A DNA stretch of 54,728 bases from a virus. The DNA is taken from the IMG/VR virus record IMGVR_UViG_3300044822_000131, positions 1 through 54,728 of that record; one strand, written 5' to 3'. Below, piece by piece: positions 32,117 to 41,539 of this stretch. The notes under the pieces are model-generated. The model was not told the DNA's origin, made no database searches, and saw only the letters and a program-made list of their open reading frames with translations. How positions within the stretch are numbered: position 1 is the first letter of the stretch; every line of letters starts with the position of its first letter. The position numbers were made by a program, and so were the translations under genes.

Positions 32117-32760
32117 ACAACGTCGACGACGAGGAGCTTGAGGCCGGGCTCATCCCGAAGCCGCCGACGCGCACGCTCGGTGAGGACTACAGCATCCAGG
32201 GAGCGCGCAGCGCCGGCTCAATGGAGGCCCAGCACCGCGCGGCGCTCGAAGCGGCCAAGAACAGTGGCCGGGCGCTCATCCCGCTCCCGAACGGTGAGAT
32301 GGGATTCCTCGACGAGCACGACGAGTTTCTCGGCGATCACGCCTACATGGCCGGCGTCCACCGCTCCCTGTTCACCGACGCCGCCAAGCTCTTGAAGGAC
32401 CCGCAGCCGGGGTGGATCTACGTGTGGGCTGCCAAGTACGCGCCCAAGGGTGAGAAGGCGAACGCGATGACGCTCGCCATGATCCGCTCAGGCCGCTACT
32501 TCCCGGTCTCCATCGACGAGATCGACGACACGACCGACCTGCCGATCGAAAGTCACACGATCGGCAAGTACAACTGCGCCGGGATCGTCGACGTCCTGCT
32601 GATGGCGGTTCCTCCCCAAGCGCAGAAAATGATGTACCGGTGGCGGGCGTTCGAGGCCAAGCGCCGCACCAACCGCTACGCCGGCTTCACCGACTTCCAG
32701 AAGAAGGTCGACGAGGCCACGAAGGGCCTGGCCTACGCGGAGCACGAAGTAAAGGGCTAG
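32113..32760 (+). CDS. Head-region hypothetical protein
   Basis: 215 residues, ATGA overlap with the scaffold-like gene. Globular (GWIYVWAAKYAPKGEKANAM, GRYFPVSIDEIDDTTDLPIE) with a helical C-terminus. Likely a virion or assembly factor by position. Followed by a terminator. Confidence 0.6.
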   Translation: MNNVDDEELEAGLIPKPPTRTLGEDYSIQGARSAGSMEAQHRAALEAAKNSGRALIPLPNGEMGFLDEHDEFLGDHAYMAGVHRSLFTDAAKLLKDPQPGWIYVWAAKYAPKGEKANAMTLAMIRSGRYFPVSIDEIDDTTDLPIESHTIGKYNCAGIVDVLLMAVPPQAQKMMYRWRAFEAKRRTNRYAGFTDFQKKVDEATKGLAYAEHEVKG

Positions 32761-32786
32761 GCACGCCGGGTTCACAGCCAAAGGAG

Positions 32787-32821
32787 CGCGGGAGAGTGAG
32801 CCCCTCCCGCGTTTTCCTTTT
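32787..32821 (+). terminator. Rho-independent terminator
   Basis: Stem CGCGGGAG / CTCCCGCG (32787-32794, 32804-32811), 9-base loop, then TTTTCCTTTT. Best terminator in the rightward block. It would separate portal/scaffold from capsid expression, so a capsid promoter should lie in 32822-32896; none is obvious. Confidence 0.75.
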
Positions 32822-32896
32822 GCCTCAACTCCTCTCGAATGTCACTAACCCTCGTGGTAGCCTGGGTCAATGGCATCGAAGTCGTTGAGGTAGCGC

Positions 32897-33514
32897 ATGG
32901 CCGGCCTCGTCATTCCACCGCAGATACCGATCGTCGAGGTGCAGCCGGGGAACGTATCTCCGAACACCCCGAGCTACACCGCCGACTCCCACTGTAACGA
33001 GGGCGACATCGTCACCCTCGGGGGCGTCACCGCCGGCCAAATCGACCCCGCCGTTAACAACGACGGGTCGAACCTGTTGCTCGGCATCGTCCAAATGGAC
33101 TCGCTCGCGGTCTACACGCAGCTCGACGCCGGCTACCAGGGGGTGTTCGGTGCGACCAACGTCAACACGGGCCTGCTCCCCGCGGCTCCCGGTCAGACGA
33201 TGGTGGCGCTGTTCTTGGGCAACCCGGTTGCGATCAATCTCACCTCAACGACCGGCTGGGTGACGGGCGGTACGCAACAGGCGAACATCGGCACCCAGGT
33301 GGGTCTCGCGCTCGTCGGCGGCATCTACCTCGCCGACCCGACCGCCTCGAACAAAGTCGCCTACATCGTCCAGAAGTACATCGGCGCGACCACCCAAATC
33401 GTCAACTCGGCGAGCGCCCAGCCCTACGGACCCGGCGGCGTCGGCGACCTGGGAGCGAGGGTTTACATCAAGTTCCTCACATCGGCGCTCGCGCCAGGCG
33501 GGGGAGGCATCTAA
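32897..33514 (+). CDS. Putative head decoration / minor capsid protein
   Basis: 205 residues, GAGGTAG upstream of ATG 32897. Beta-rich small-residue sequence (NEGDIVTLGGVTAGQIDPAV, GIVQMDSLAVYTQLDAG) like capsid decoration proteins, directly before the capsid gene. Confidence 0.6.
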   Translation: MAGLVIPPQIPIVEVQPGNVSPNTPSYTADSHCNEGDIVTLGGVTAGQIDPAVNNDGSNLLLGIVQMDSLAVYTQLDAGYQGVFGATNVNTGLLPAAPGQTMVALFLGNPVAINLTSTTGWVTGGTQQANIGTQVGLALVGGIYLADPTASNKVAYIVQKYIGATTQIVNSASAQPYGPGGVGDLGARVYIKFLTSALAPGGGGI

Positions 33515-33517
33515 CCC

Positions 33518-34465
33518 GTGGCGACCGTCATCAATACCGGTACCTACTTCCGCGCTCAAACGCGCATCGTCAAGGACATCTACAGCAACTCGGTGCCGAC
33601 GAAGCCGCGCCGCTTCCCCGAGTTCTTCAACGAGTTCGACATCGACATGGACCGCTCGTTTTGGCAAGCGCTCTCCATCGTCGGATTCGGCACGCTGGCG
33701 CTGAAGACGCAGGGTCAAGTCGCCACCCTGGACTCCTCGAAAGAGGGGTTCATGACGATGTACCCGTTCTTCACCTACGCCCTGCGCTACATCGTCACCA
33801 AAGAAATGGTGCGCGAGGACGCAAAGAAGATCATCCCGCAGCTCCCCGGCCTGCTGCGCTACTCCAAAGATCAGACGATCGAGTTCCTCGTCTGGAACGT
33901 CCTCAACCTCGGGTTCCTCAACACGGCCGGCGGCGGCTACCAACTCGCGGACGGCCAACCGTTGTTCTCGACGGTCCACCCCTGCGCGGGCCAGGCGGGC
34001 CTCACCTACACCAACGACGTCGGCGCTGCCGCCTTCACGGTCGAGGTGCTCAACCAGGTCTACACGATCATGGGCAACATGCCCGACGACCGTGGACTCA
34101 CGACCTCACGCATGCCCGAGGACCTGTGGTACTGCATCGGGATGCACCAACAGGTCGTCGAGGTGCTGGGTTCGTTCTACTACCCCGACTCGAACGAGAA
34201 CCGCGTCAACTCGGTGGTGGGATCGCTCACCCCGCACGCGGTCGAGTATCTCGTGTCCGCGCCGCAGGGGCCGTTCCCGTGGTTCGTCGGCTCCGGTAAG
34301 GGCAAGCTCGGCACCGACTCGCACACCGCCTTCACGAACATCAAGTGGGATGAGCAGCGCTCTTACTACGAGGAACAGACCCAATCCATGTACCACGAGG
34401 TCGAGGTCCGGTTGCAGTGGGGCGCGGTCGAAGGCAGAGGGCTCGTCGGCTCGCAGGGAGCTTAG
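33518..34465 (+). CDS. Major capsid protein
   Basis: 315 residues from GTG 33518, a normal HK97-fold size without a delta domain. Features include the early RFPEFFNEFDIDMDRSFWQA (N-arm to E-loop), TMYPFFTYALRYIVTKEMVR and DGQPLFSTVHPCAGQ, the last typical of Mu/phage capsid families. Expected to be highly expressed and to form the procapsid shell. Confidence 0.8.
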   Translation: MATVINTGTYFRAQTRIVKDIYSNSVPTKPRRFPEFFNEFDIDMDRSFWQALSIVGFGTLALKTQGQVATLDSSKEGFMTMYPFFTYALRYIVTKEMVREDAKKIIPQLPGLLRYSKDQTIEFLVWNVLNLGFLNTAGGGYQLADGQPLFSTVHPCAGQAGLTYTNDVGAAAFTVEVLNQVYTIMGNMPDDRGLTTSRMPEDLWYCIGMHQQVVEVLGSFYYPDSNENRVNSVVGSLTPHAVEYLVSAPQGPFPWFVGSGKGKLGTDSHTAFTNIKWDEQRSYYEEQTQSMYHEVEVRLQWGAVEGRGLVGSQGA

Positions 34466-34468
34466 TCT

Positions 34469-34948
34469 GTGGCAATCCGGGGCAAGAACCGTTCGCCGCT
34501 CTCGGTCACGTTCAACGGCATCTACACCGAGAAGTTCGCGACGGCGTCCATCGCGCAGAACGAAGTTATCGCGACTATCGTCGACTATATCGCGCTCACC
34601 ACGCAGTGTAAGATCGTGCGCTGCATGGCGGTCGCTTCGGCCTACGCCGGCGCACCGACGCTGCAAATCGTGGTCGGCGTCGGCGCGGTGCCGGGCTCTC
34701 CCGGCTCAACCGACACCGTAGCGGTGGCCGGCACCACGCTGTTTGCCGCGCCGGTTGCGCTGACGGGCCTCTCGAGCGCGTCGGGCCAAATCATTCCGCC
34801 CGCCAATTACGACGTCATCTACCCGGCCGGCACGGTGCTGTCGATGCGCGCGGTCTCGGGTGCGGGCGTGACCGCCACGGGGCTGAAGGTGTCGCTCAAC
34901 CTCGTCCCGTTCGATCAGTACCCGCAATCAGCCTGGCCGACGTTCTAA
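34469..34948 (+). CDS. Virion protein, beta-rich
   Basis: 159 residues from GTG 34469. Jelly-roll-like (TLQIVVGVGAVPGSPGSTDT, PANYDVIYPAGTVLSMRAVS). Next to the capsid gene: likely decoration or fibre-like head protein. Confidence 0.6.
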   Translation: MAIRGKNRSPLSVTFNGIYTEKFATASIAQNEVIATIVDYIALTTQCKIVRCMAVASAYAGAPTLQIVVGVGAVPGSPGSTDTVAVAGTTLFAAPVALTGLSSASGQIIPPANYDVIYPAGTVLSMRAVSGAGVTATGLKVSLNLVPFDQYPQSAWPTF

Positions 34949-34960
34949 GGGCGAGCCGCC

Positions 34961-35401
34961 GTGGGTAGCGCGATCACGACGGTTGGCAATAAGGGCGGCA
35001 AACCGCTCTTTTTGTTCACGGCCGCAAATCAGGACTCGTTGTGCATCTTCTCGACCGCTCCGAACGCCGTATACCCCCCGGTAACGGGCAACAGCGTGGC
35101 GGTCGGCGACCTGCCGATGGGCTACAAGTCGCTCATCTTCCAACTCACCGGCACCAACACCGCCGGCTCCGTGCTCGTCTACGGCACGATCGACCTCGCG
35201 ACGGCGCGCGGGCTCGGTACGGAATGGACGCCGGTCCCAAGCCCGTCGACCGAAGCCGCCTACGGGTGGTCGAACCCGCTCACGAAGGCAGCGCCCGGCC
35301 AGGCAGCGCTCAAGGTTGACGCGCCGTTCATAGCGTACCGGGCGGTAGCAAGCGGCGACTTCGTCGGCAGCGCAACGCTCCTCGTATTGGCGGCACCATG
35401 A
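34961..35401 (+). CDS. Virion protein, beta-rich
   Basis: 146 residues from GTG 34961. Contains LFLFTAANQDSLCIFSTAPN and LIFQLTGTNTAGSVLVYGTI, like small receptor- or decoration-type domains. Not recognised. Coupled to the next gene (ATGA). Confidence 0.55.
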   Translation: MGSAITTVGNKGGKPLFLFTAANQDSLCIFSTAPNAVYPPVTGNSVAVGDLPMGYKSLIFQLTGTNTAGSVLVYGTIDLATARGLGTEWTPVPSPSTEAAYGWSNPLTKAAPGQAALKVDAPFIAYRAVASGDFVGSATLLVLAAP

Positions 35402-36195
35402 GTCAGAACCCGAACGACCCGAAGATCAAAGCCTACTACACGAACCAACGTAAGCAGGCCGAGACCAAGGCGCTGGGGGGCGATGCGGCCGCGCAGGCCG
35501 AGGTCGGCAAGATCGGCGCGAAGCTCGCCAAGGGCGGCAACAAGAGCGTCGCCAACCGAGACAAGCTCATCGCGAGCGGCGGCAAGAACGACCAGGCCGT
35601 CGCGGCCAACGTCGAAGACGATCCGGTCTCTTACATCGGCCCCGACGCCGTGATCGGTGGCGCACGGCTGGGCATGGCAGGCGCGAAGATGGCGGGCAAG
35701 CTCGCCGGGAAGTTCCTCGGCCGCAAAGCCGCCGACGCCGCGGGCGAGGCCGGCACGAAGCTCGCCACCCGCCGCGGATTCCCCGAGGATACGTCCTCGA
35801 GCCGCCCCCCGTCGACGCAGTTCGCCAACAAGAACCGCGGCCGTGGTCCCAAAGTTACCGCCACGATCGACCGCTCGCAGAAGGCGCTCAACCCCGGCCG
35901 TCGCGCGCTCTCGGGCGGAAAGGAAAAGAGCGGTCCCGGCGTGCCGGTCGGCAAAGTCACCCCGACGACGCGCGGCGCGTCGGCAGCGCGCAGCACGGGC
36001 CCGAAGGCGCTCGCCGGTGGTAAGGCCGCGACGAAGGCGGAGAAGGCCCCGCGGGTCAACCCGCGCTCGGGCGGGACTAACCCGCGGGCGGTCGGCAAGA
36101 ACCCGCGCGCCAACGCCAAGAAGGCCGAGCCGAAGCAGACGGAGATGAAGCTCACCGCTAAAGGGCCGAAAAAGACCGCTAAGAAGGCCGAATGA
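35398..36195 (+). CDS. Lys/Arg-rich, H1-like protein
   Basis: 265 residues. Short helical N-terminus, an Ala/Gly amphipathic segment (RLGMAGAKMAGKLAGKFLGR), then a long disordered basic tail rich in Lys, Ala, Pro and Arg. Likely condenses or binds DNA in the head, or is injected with it. Third basic low-complexity protein of the phage. Confidence 0.6.
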   Translation: MSQNPNDPKIKAYYTNQRKQAETKALGGDAAAQAEVGKIGAKLAKGGNKSVANRDKLIASGGKNDQAVAANVEDDPVSYIGPDAVIGGARLGMAGAKMAGKLAGKFLGRKAADAAGEAGTKLATRRGFPEDTSSSRPPSTQFANKNRGRGPKVTATIDRSQKALNPGRRALSGGKEKSGPGVPVGKVTPTTRGASAARSTGPKALAGGKAATKAEKAPRVNPRSGGTNPRAVGKNPRANAKKAEPKQTEMKLTAKGPKKTAKKAE

Positions 36196-37310
36196 ACCTC
36201 GGGCAAATCGCCGCGCGTGCTCGCCGATTGAAGGGCTCGCCGACGACGACGCGGTGGTCCGCCTCGGACCTGGCAGCGTTCGCCAACGACGCCCAAATCG
36301 CGACGGCCTTGAAGGTCGACATCCTCTCGGCGACGCTCCTGATCCCGACGCTTACGCAGCCGGCGGTGCCGGTGCTCACGGTCGAAGGGACTCCCGGCAG
36401 CACGACGATCAACTACGCCCTGGTCATCATCGCGACCACAGGCGCGGGCGACTCCATCCCCTCAACGACCGCCCAGGTGCAGAACGCGCCGGCCGTCCTC
36501 TCGAACGCGAACTACGTCCAGCTCGCCCTAGCAACCATTCCCGGCCGCGTGTACCGGGTGCTGCGCCAAATCGTCGGGACCGACTTCTTCCCGCAGCTCC
36601 TCACCCAATTCGTAGCGGCCGGCACGACGACGACCTTCAACGACCAGGGGCAATTCACGCCGATTCCCTACAAGATCAGCCGCGGCAACGAGTACGGCCT
36701 CCCCGACCTCGTCAAAGTTAAGCGCGTCTACATGCTCGACGTCGCGGGCGACCAACAGGAGCTCTACCCGACCGAGATCGCGTGGCTCGGCGGCGACACG
36801 AACGAGACCTTCGACCACAGCTCGGGCACGGTCCAGGGGCTGCCGCAGTTCACCCCGCAGTGGATCGCGCAGGGCCCCGTTCCCTACCCGGTGCAGGTGG
36901 CCGGCAACGGCCGCGTGCCGGTCACGACCCCGTGGCGGAACGTACCCCTTATGGGGAATAACCAGGGTCCGGCGTACTACCTGAATTACGGGATGCTCGG
37001 CGTCTTGCCGCCGACGATCGCGGGCGCGGGCAATCAGATTCAGGTCGACCTCATTCCGAAGCCGCCGATCATGCAGCAGTTCACCGACCTCTCGGCGTTC
37101 CCGGACGGCTTCTGCGACTGCCTGGCCTGGAAGATGCTCTCGTACATGGAGATCGGCGACGACACCACCCGCGACGTCGACTTCGAGGCGCGCTGGGAGC
37201 GCGCGTGCGCCGAGCTCCGCATCGAATACGTCGACAACATCCAGGGCAATAAGCCGCACGGGCTGATTCCAATGCCGCTTCGCGCGCAAATGCGGGAGTG
37301 GACCTGCTGA
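36192..37310 (+). CDS. Head-tail adaptor / tail-connector protein
   Basis: 372 residues. The start (LGQIAARARRLKGSPTTTRW, SASDLAAFANDA) is the helical 'gp4-like' adaptor pattern. It contains an inserted beta domain (TINYALVIIATTGAGDSIPS, near residues 70-150) absent from minimal adaptors. The C-terminal half returns to helices (FCDCLAWKMLSYMEIGDDTT). It should dock to the portal. The insert may be surface exposed. Confidence 0.7.
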   Translation: MNLGQIAARARRLKGSPTTTRWSASDLAAFANDAQIATALKVDILSATLLIPTLTQPAVPVLTVEGTPGSTTINYALVIIATTGAGDSIPSTTAQVQNAPAVLSNANYVQLALATIPGRVYRVLRQIVGTDFFPQLLTQFVAAGTTTTFNDQGQFTPIPYKISRGNEYGLPDLVKVKRVYMLDVAGDQQELYPTEIAWLGGDTNETFDHSSGTVQGLPQFTPQWIAQGPVPYPVQVAGNGRVPVTTPWRNVPLMGNNQGPAYYLNYGMLGVLPPTIAGAGNQIQVDLIPKPPIMQQFTDLSAFPDGFCDCLAWKMLSYMEIGDDTTRDVDFEARWERACAELRIEYVDNIQGNKPHGLIPMPLRAQMREWTC

Positions 37311-38737
37311 TGTATTTTTGGCCCTTCCAGCAGAACCCGCTTGGACTCATCCCGCAGACGATCAACTACGACCTCGTCGTCGAGGAACCGTACCCCGGAG
37401 TCTGCTTCTACCCGCAGGTGGCGGGCGCGGTCTACTCCGAGCTGCGCGTCGTCAACGCCGCGTGTTGGTGGGTCATCAACGCGATGTGGGATCCAAACAC
37501 GCTGCAGTGGGAGCAGAACCCGCCCTGCAACTCGGCGCTGCCCGCCTACGCGCTGATCCAGGACCTGTCGTCGGGCGCGTTCCGGCGGGCCGTCGCGCCG
37601 GCCACCGACGCGATCAACACGGCGGTGGTGTGGACCTACGTCTTGTCGTCCGACCAGTACGGCGACGTCAACATCTCGCCGCTCACGCTCACCGGCTCGA
37701 GCGAGGTTGCCGAGAACCTCGCGCCGACTTGGAACGCGGGCGGGGCGATCATGGTCGCGCGGCAAGAGCTCGTCACCGACACGGCCTCGAACGCGGCCTC
37801 GGCGCTCGACAAGCTCACCGTCAACGGGACCACGGTATGGGAAGTCCGCAAGGACGGCACGCTCGTCATCGGCATCGTCCCGACCTCGGCTATCTCCGGC
37901 GGCATCGTGAGCTCGATCGTCGCGGGGACCGGGATCCTCGTCACCAACGTGGGCTCGGTCTACACCGTCGGCCTCGCGCACGGCGACTACGTCGACCTCG
38001 GCAACGCGCAGACGATCACGGGCTCAAAGACGTTCACGCAGCCGCTGCTCTACAGCGACGGTTCGTTCAGTGGCAATATCGGCGGCGCGGTCTACATGGC
38101 CTACGGGGCCTACCACACGGGCACAACCTGGGTGGCGCTCGAGACCTCGGCTTCGATTGTCTATGCGACGCCGACCGGCTTCTCGTTCTACGTGAACATG
38201 GGCCTCACGATCGGCAACACGTTCATCCCGACGGGCGTGCTCACCATCAACTCGTCGGGGAGCATCTCGACCAACGGCAACCTTCAGGCCGCGGGCGGCG
38301 TCTTCACCGCCAACGTGGTCGTCGACGGGAACCTCACCGTTGACGGGACGCTCACCGCTTCCGCCGGCATCGTCAATTCGATCGACGGGCTCTCGGGGGT
38401 GGTGGGGCTCACCTCACCCGACAGCTCCATCGGCATCACGACGGCGGGCAACACCATCCAGCTTTCGTGGTCCCCGACCCTGCGCGCCTACGGCGGGCAC
38501 GGCACGACCAACTCCGGGGGGATGTTCGCGGTGACGGTTCCGTATGTGGTTCTCGGTGCGTCGGCGAACGTCGGGCAGACCTACCCCGGCACGGCGTCGT
38601 ACCAGGTCGACATCGACCAGGCGAGCTCCAACTTCGCGCTCGGTTACGTGTCGTTCTACGGCATCTCGGGCTCGTCGCTCGCTGGAAGCGGCCTTGGCAT
38701 CTACTACACGATCGTAACCTCCAACACGCTTGCATAG
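37310..38737 (+). CDS. Tail fibre / spike-like protein
   Basis: 475 residues from ATG 37310 (TGATG). An N-terminal globular domain (WVINAMWDPNTLQWEQNPPC) should bind the tail. Repetitive beta fibre follows, ending with a segment SIDGLSGVVGLTSPDSSIGI common to phage fibres, and a C-terminal head domain (YVSFYGISGSSLAGSGLGI). Probable receptor-binding protein. Confidence 0.7.
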   Translation: MYFWPFQQNPLGLIPQTINYDLVVEEPYPGVCFYPQVAGAVYSELRVVNAACWWVINAMWDPNTLQWEQNPPCNSALPAYALIQDLSSGAFRRAVAPATDAINTAVVWTYVLSSDQYGDVNISPLTLTGSSEVAENLAPTWNAGGAIMVARQELVTDTASNAASALDKLTVNGTTVWEVRKDGTLVIGIVPTSAISGGIVSSIVAGTGILVTNVGSVYTVGLAHGDYVDLGNAQTITGSKTFTQPLLYSDGSFSGNIGGAVYMAYGAYHTGTTWVALETSASIVYATPTGFSFYVNMGLTIGNTFIPTGVLTINSSGSISTNGNLQAAGGVFTANVVVDGNLTVDGTLTASAGIVNSIDGLSGVVGLTSPDSSIGITTAGNTIQLSWSPTLRAYGGHGTTNSGGMFAVTVPYVVLGASANVGQTYPGTASYQVDIDQASSNFALGYVSFYGISGSSLAGSGLGIYYTIVTSNTLA

Positions 38738-38745
38738 GGAGAACT

Positions 38746-38952
38746 ATGACCGACGGAACGCTTACGCTCGCATGCACGATCCCCGCATCAAGCCCGCTTG
38801 GGAAAGCGCTTGCCGCGGGGGGCGAGGCCGGCACCCTCGAGCTCGAGCAAGTGACGCTTGCGGGCGTCATCAAACGGCCGGGCAATAACGTCCACTTCGC
38901 GTTGCCGGTGGTGGCGAAGATCGCGGGCTTGGTGCTGCCGAAAGGCGACTGA
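38746..38952 (+). CDS. Small hypothetical tail-region protein
   Basis: 68 residues behind GGGAGA. One small beta domain (LTLACTIPASSPLGKALAAG; HFALPVVAKIAGLVLPKGD). Might be a fibre chaperone or connector; not recognised. Overlaps the nozzle ATG by one base. Confidence 0.6.
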   Translation: MTDGTLTLACTIPASSPLGKALAAGGEAGTLELEQVTLAGVIKRPGNNVHFALPVVAKIAGLVLPKGD

Positions 38953-40880
38953 TGCCGCGTCGCTCGCAGCTTGCTAACGACTTTTACACCGAGATGCTCG
39001 CGGTCGGCCCGTTCGGCGGCGTCGACCCCACCACGAGCCCGTTTCAAGTTGCACCGCAGAACCTCGTCGCCATCCACAACCTCATCCCGAACGTCCAATA
39101 CGGCGGCTACGCGACGGTACCCGGCCGCATCGCCGCCCTCGCTACGAATCTCCCAAGCACCCCGACCGGCATCGGCAAGATGCAGCGCGCGGGGCAGCCC
39201 GACGTCTACTTCTTCGCCGTCACCTCGGGCGGCGTCGGAGCGATCTACTACGCTCCGATCGGTGGCACGCCCGTTCAACTAGCGCTCCCGCATGCGCTCA
39301 CGCCCGGCCTCTTGACGTACTTCGTCCCGAACCGTTCGTGGCTGTTCGTATCGAACGGGACCGACACGCCGATCAAAATCGACACCACCCTCAAGGCGAC
39401 GCTGTGGGGCATCGTCGCGCCGACGCCGGCCCCGACCCTGGCGCTCTCGGGCCCAGGCCCCTTGCTCGGGGTCTACTACTACTGCGAGACCTTTAGCAAC
39501 AGTGTGCAGGAGTCGGGTCAAGGCGCGATCTCGCAGCCGATCACCGCGAACGGCAACTCTATCACGGTGAGCTTGACCGCGACGACCACCGACCCCCAGG
39601 TCACGACGCGCAACCTCTACCGGCTCGGCGGGGCGAACGGCGAGTTCCAGCTCATCAACTCGCAGCCGGTCGGCGACCTCGCGCCGTTCCTGGACGTTAT
39701 CGCGGACACCGCCGTCACCGGGCAGTCGCTCACGATCTTCCGCGACCCGCCGCCGGCCTGGACCGCCATCGCCGAGTACCAGGACCGCGTCTTCGGGTTC
39801 GGCACCACCGCGGACCCGACGCTCGTCGGGTGGTCGAACTACAACGAGCCCTGGGGGTTCAACCTCGACACCAACACCCTCGAAGCCGGCCCCAACAGCT
39901 TCAATGACGTCGCGGTCTCGTGCGGGTCGATCGGCTCCATGCTCGTGCTCAACAAGACGCGCCGCACCTACGCCGTAGTCGGCTACTCCGACGACACCTT
40001 CACCGTCATCGAATTGTTCCCGGTCGGCTGCCTCGCGGCGCAGGGTGCGATCTACGTCGACGGCATCGCCGCCTGGCCGTCCAAGCGCGGCATCCAACTC
40101 TGGAATGGCTCGAGCCGGCTCAACATCAGCCGCGGTGCGTTCCAGCAGAGCAACGTCAAGGCGATCCTCGACGGGTACTCGCTCGCCGACCAGTCCGTAT
40201 GCGTCGGCTTCTACTACGACACGCTCCTGTGCTGGAGCTTCCCGACGCAGAACACCACCCTCGTGTTCGACCCCGGCTCGTCGCAGTGGTTCGTGCTCGA
40301 CTTCGCGCTCGGCAGCGTGGTGTACGACCCCGAAAGCTCGGTGCCGGTGGTGGGCTCGAACCTGTCGGTAGCGGGCGACGTCGATCAGTGGTTCGCTTCG
40401 ACGACGGCGGGCGACCTCGGACAGCCGATCGTGGCGTCCGTGACGTCGCGCATCACCGACAACGGGCAGATTCACGCCGACAAGGCGTTCGTCTACTGCT
40501 ACGTCGAGGCTCCGGTCCAAGAGGGCGCGTTCGTCAACGTCTACATCTACGCGAACCCCGGTCCCGGCCAAATCCGGGAGGCGAACTACATCGACCTGGG
40601 TAACGGAGCGCTGCGGCACCGCTGGGAGCTCCGGCTCGGTTTCGAGGGCCAAGAGTTGCAGCTCGTCGCGCAGACGATCTCGCTTGAGCAAGTGAGCATC
40701 CACAAAATCTCGGTGTGGGGCAAGACCGTGCGAGTCCACAAACCCAACACGCTCGACGAGATTCTCCCCTACGCGCTCCGCGCGCCGGTCGTCGTCGTGC
40801 CGTTGCAGACGGTTCCGCCGCTGCCGGAGTCGCCCTACCCCTATGACGGGCCCGCACCGGGCCCGCAGCCGCCGCTCTGA
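38952..40880 (+). CDS. Tail nozzle / packaged-DNA stabilisation protein (P22 gp10-like)
   Basis: 642 residues. LVAIHNLIPNVQYGGYATVP near the start, repeated beta-strand pairs through the middle, GWSNYNEPWGFNLDTNTLEA and VGYSDDTFTVIELFPVGCLA fit podovirus nozzle (six-bladed propeller-like) proteins. It plugs the portal-tail channel and holds DNA after packaging. Short Pro-rich end. Confidence 0.75.
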   Translation: MPRRSQLANDFYTEMLAVGPFGGVDPTTSPFQVAPQNLVAIHNLIPNVQYGGYATVPGRIAALATNLPSTPTGIGKMQRAGQPDVYFFAVTSGGVGAIYYAPIGGTPVQLALPHALTPGLLTYFVPNRSWLFVSNGTDTPIKIDTTLKATLWGIVAPTPAPTLALSGPGPLLGVYYYCETFSNSVQESGQGAISQPITANGNSITVSLTATTTDPQVTTRNLYRLGGANGEFQLINSQPVGDLAPFLDVIADTAVTGQSLTIFRDPPPAWTAIAEYQDRVFGFGTTADPTLVGWSNYNEPWGFNLDTNTLEAGPNSFNDVAVSCGSIGSMLVLNKTRRTYAVVGYSDDTFTVIELFPVGCLAAQGAIYVDGIAAWPSKRGIQLWNGSSRLNISRGAFQQSNVKAILDGYSLADQSVCVGFYYDTLLCWSFPTQNTTLVFDPGSSQWFVLDFALGSVVYDPESSVPVVGSNLSVAGDVDQWFASTTAGDLGQPIVASVTSRITDNGQIHADKAFVYCYVEAPVQEGAFVNVYIYANPGPGQIREANYIDLGNGALRHRWELRLGFEGQELQLVAQTISLEQVSIHKISVWGKTVRVHKPNTLDEILPYALRAPVVVVPLQTVPPLPESPYPYDGPAPGPQPPL

Positions 40881-41389
40881 TGGCAGTCCCACCAACCCGG
40901 CAACCGCCGCTCACGGGGGCTCCCATCTCACCACTCGCGGGCCAAGGGCTGCGCCGGCTCGTGGTGCTGCCGACGTCGCCCGCCCCCGCGCCGTCGACGA
41001 GCGGCTCGCGGGGGGCAGTCAGCTTCTCCGCATCATGGACGGTCGGGGCCGACGCGCAGCCGTTCACGGTGGCCGCGAATCAGGTCCTCATCGTGCCGTT
41101 CCCGAATCTCCCGTCGCGCTCGACCTTCGCCGGCACGCTGCAGGCGCAGGGCTCGACGCTCTCGCTTACCAACCGCGACACCCTGCACTTCCTCGTCACG
41201 CTGCAGAGCGTGGTGGGCGCAACCCCGCAGGTCGGCCCGCGCGTCCGCACCACCGGCAACGTCATCATCACCTCCGCGATCTTGCCGGGGAGCACGCCCT
41301 ACCGCGGGTTCGCGGGGATCATCACCGGATCTCCCCTCGGTGGCGCGTCGGGGGTGATCTCCGGGACCATCACTGTCATCCGCTCGTGA
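40880..41389 (+). CDS. Small tail/virion protein
   Basis: 169 residues, TGATG with the nozzle gene. Pro-rich N-terminus (PPTRQPPLTGAPISPLAGQG), then beta (ANQVLIVPFPNLPSRSTFAG). Maybe a needle or fibre-attachment protein. Confidence 0.55.
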   Translation: MAVPPTRQPPLTGAPISPLAGQGLRRLVVLPTSPAPAPSTSGSRGAVSFSASWTVGADAQPFTVAANQVLIVPFPNLPSRSTFAGTLQAQGSTLSLTNRDTLHFLVTLQSVVGATPQVGPRVRTTGNVIITSAILPGSTPYRGFAGIITGSPLGGASGVISGTITVIRS

Positions 41390-41401
41390 TAGGATAGCCC
41401 C

Positions 41402-41539
41402 ATGAAAGCCTCGCGACTTCCGCCGATGGTGAAGATGCCGGCCCTCCCGAAGCTACTGCCGAAGATGCCGATGCTGCCGTTCATGGGCATGGCGAGCAAG
41501 ATGCAGGGCCCGCAAGGCGCGCTGCGGAGGGGTAAGTAG
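41402..41539 (+). CDS. Tiny Met/Pro/Lys-rich protein, 45 residues
   Basis: ATG 41402, AGGA eight bases upstream. Sequence KMPALPKLLPKMPMLPFMGM has 9 Met in 45. Amphipathic and basic; a small internal or membrane-active virion peptide is possible. TAGTG overlap with the next gene supports it. Confidence 0.55.
   Translation: MKASRLPPMVKMPALPKLLPKMPMLPFMGMASKMQGPQGALRRGK

Noticed and set aside
39279-40895. 538-codon open frame on the minus strand
   Set aside because: Shadow of the nozzle gene; Arg/Asp/Val-rich composition without motifs.
41367-41401. Promoter before the Met-rich tiny gene (TAGGAT six bases before ATG)
   Set aside because: No -35 at proper distance; AGGA is better read as a ribosome site.
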